The translations under genes were made by a program, and so were the position numbers. Of a DNA stretch of 64,000 bases, positions 63,873 to 64,000 are shown piece after piece; position 1 is the first letter of the stretch, and each line of letters opens with the position of its first letter. The DNA is from Sporosarcina sp. Marseille-Q4063 (lineage in GTDB: Bacteria > Bacillota > Bacilli > Bacillales_A > Planococcaceae): positions 248,001-312,000 of the forward strand of contig NZ_CP070502.1 of assembly GCF_018309085.1 (NCBI RefSeq), read 5' to 3'. The notes under the pieces are model-generated. The model was not told where the DNA came from. It made no database searches and worked only from the letters and a program-made list of their open reading frames with translations.

Positions 63873-64000
63873 ATTTTTCGCCCTCCTAGTAGTTTCCATT
63901 CATATATAAACTAATGCCATTATATCATAATACGTTCGAATCTATTTTTGGTTTCATATTTAGTCGGTTGTAACTATTTCTAAAATTTACCGTCTACTTC
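63873..64000. other. upstream region of the ydjI-ydjG pair
   Basis: AT-rich 128 nt with no supported gene. On the minus strand it would hold the promoter and leader of the YdjI-like gene. I did not find a convincing -35/-10 pair. Confidence 0.35.

Noticed and set aside
1..64000. tRNA or rRNA genes
   Set aside because: I saw no cloverleaf with a T-loop GTTCRA motif in context and no rRNA-like sequence in the window.

Overview
The window is chromosomal DNA from a low-to-moderate GC, endospore-lineage Firmicute. Gene order closely follows the Bacillus subtilis comG–yqhM–spoIIIA–spo0A–bkd–yqj segment. The adenosylcobalamin-dependent enzymes (NrdJ, MutAB/MeaB), the shortened sporulation genes and the dispersed palindromic repeats fit a Planococcaceae/Sporosarcina-like organism better than Bacillus itself. 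The genus is inferred from layout, not from a search.

Layout. 1-300: end of the competence pseudopilin cluster (comGF end, comGG). 328-843: shikimate kinase. 1070-5243: tandem glycine riboswitch and the glycine cleavage genes gcvT-gcvPA-gcvPB. 5342-6175: FapR-box-controlled fabI. 6239-8267: a rhodanese-fold protein lacking the catalytic Cys, a small unknown protein, and the octanoyltransferase lipM. 8436-13177: nrdJ (class II ribonucleotide reductase), cut into five exons by four group I introns; the fourth intron carries an HNH homing endonuclease. 13238-16918: yqhQ, yqhR, aroQ, an M24 aminopeptidase and efp. 17058-19751: a reduced spoIIIA operon (AC-AH only, with AE, AF and AG shortened). 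20173-31409: accBC, yqhY, nusB, folD, xseAB, ispA, dxs, tlyA, argR, recN. 31522-33486: spoIVB and spo0A. 33703-44073: yqzF, bkdR and the branched-chain keto acid operon (ptb, bcd, buk, lpdV, bkdAA, bkdAB, bkdB). 44179-51934: methylmalonyl-CoA mutase mutAB, meaB, brxB, the tiny membrane protein Prli42, methylmalonyl-CoA epimerase and a propionyl-CoA carboxylase-type carboxyltransferase. 51949-55262: a peptidase T-like enzyme, DNA polymerase IV and RNase Z. 55390-64000: two small unknown membrane proteins, namA, a proline T-box with proI, yqjP, yqjQ, an unknown protein and a YdjG/YdjI-like pair.

How the genes work together. Valine, leucine and isoleucine are deaminated by Bcd. The 2-oxo acids are oxidised by LpdV/BkdAA/BkdAB/BkdB and the acyl-CoAs feed Ptb and Buk. 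The propionyl-CoA branch can continue through carboxylation, epimerisation (Mce) and the B12 mutase (MutAB, protected by MeaB) to succinyl-CoA. LipM supplies the octanoyl group used to lipoylate GcvH and so fits beside gcvT-PA-PB. Spo0A, SpoIVB and SpoIIIA belong to sporulation, but the spoIIIA operon looks eroded.

The most striking part is nrdJ. I placed all eight splice junctions by combining conserved protein motifs with the group I rules: exon ends in U, a U·G pair in P1, intron ends in G, and P10 pairing. All four introns are phase 0. They interrupt codons at the most conserved parts of the enzyme. Introns 1 and 2 are separated by an exon of only 30 nt, and intron 3 falls between the G and E codons of the NPCGE active-site motif. 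The spliced protein would be 853 residues.
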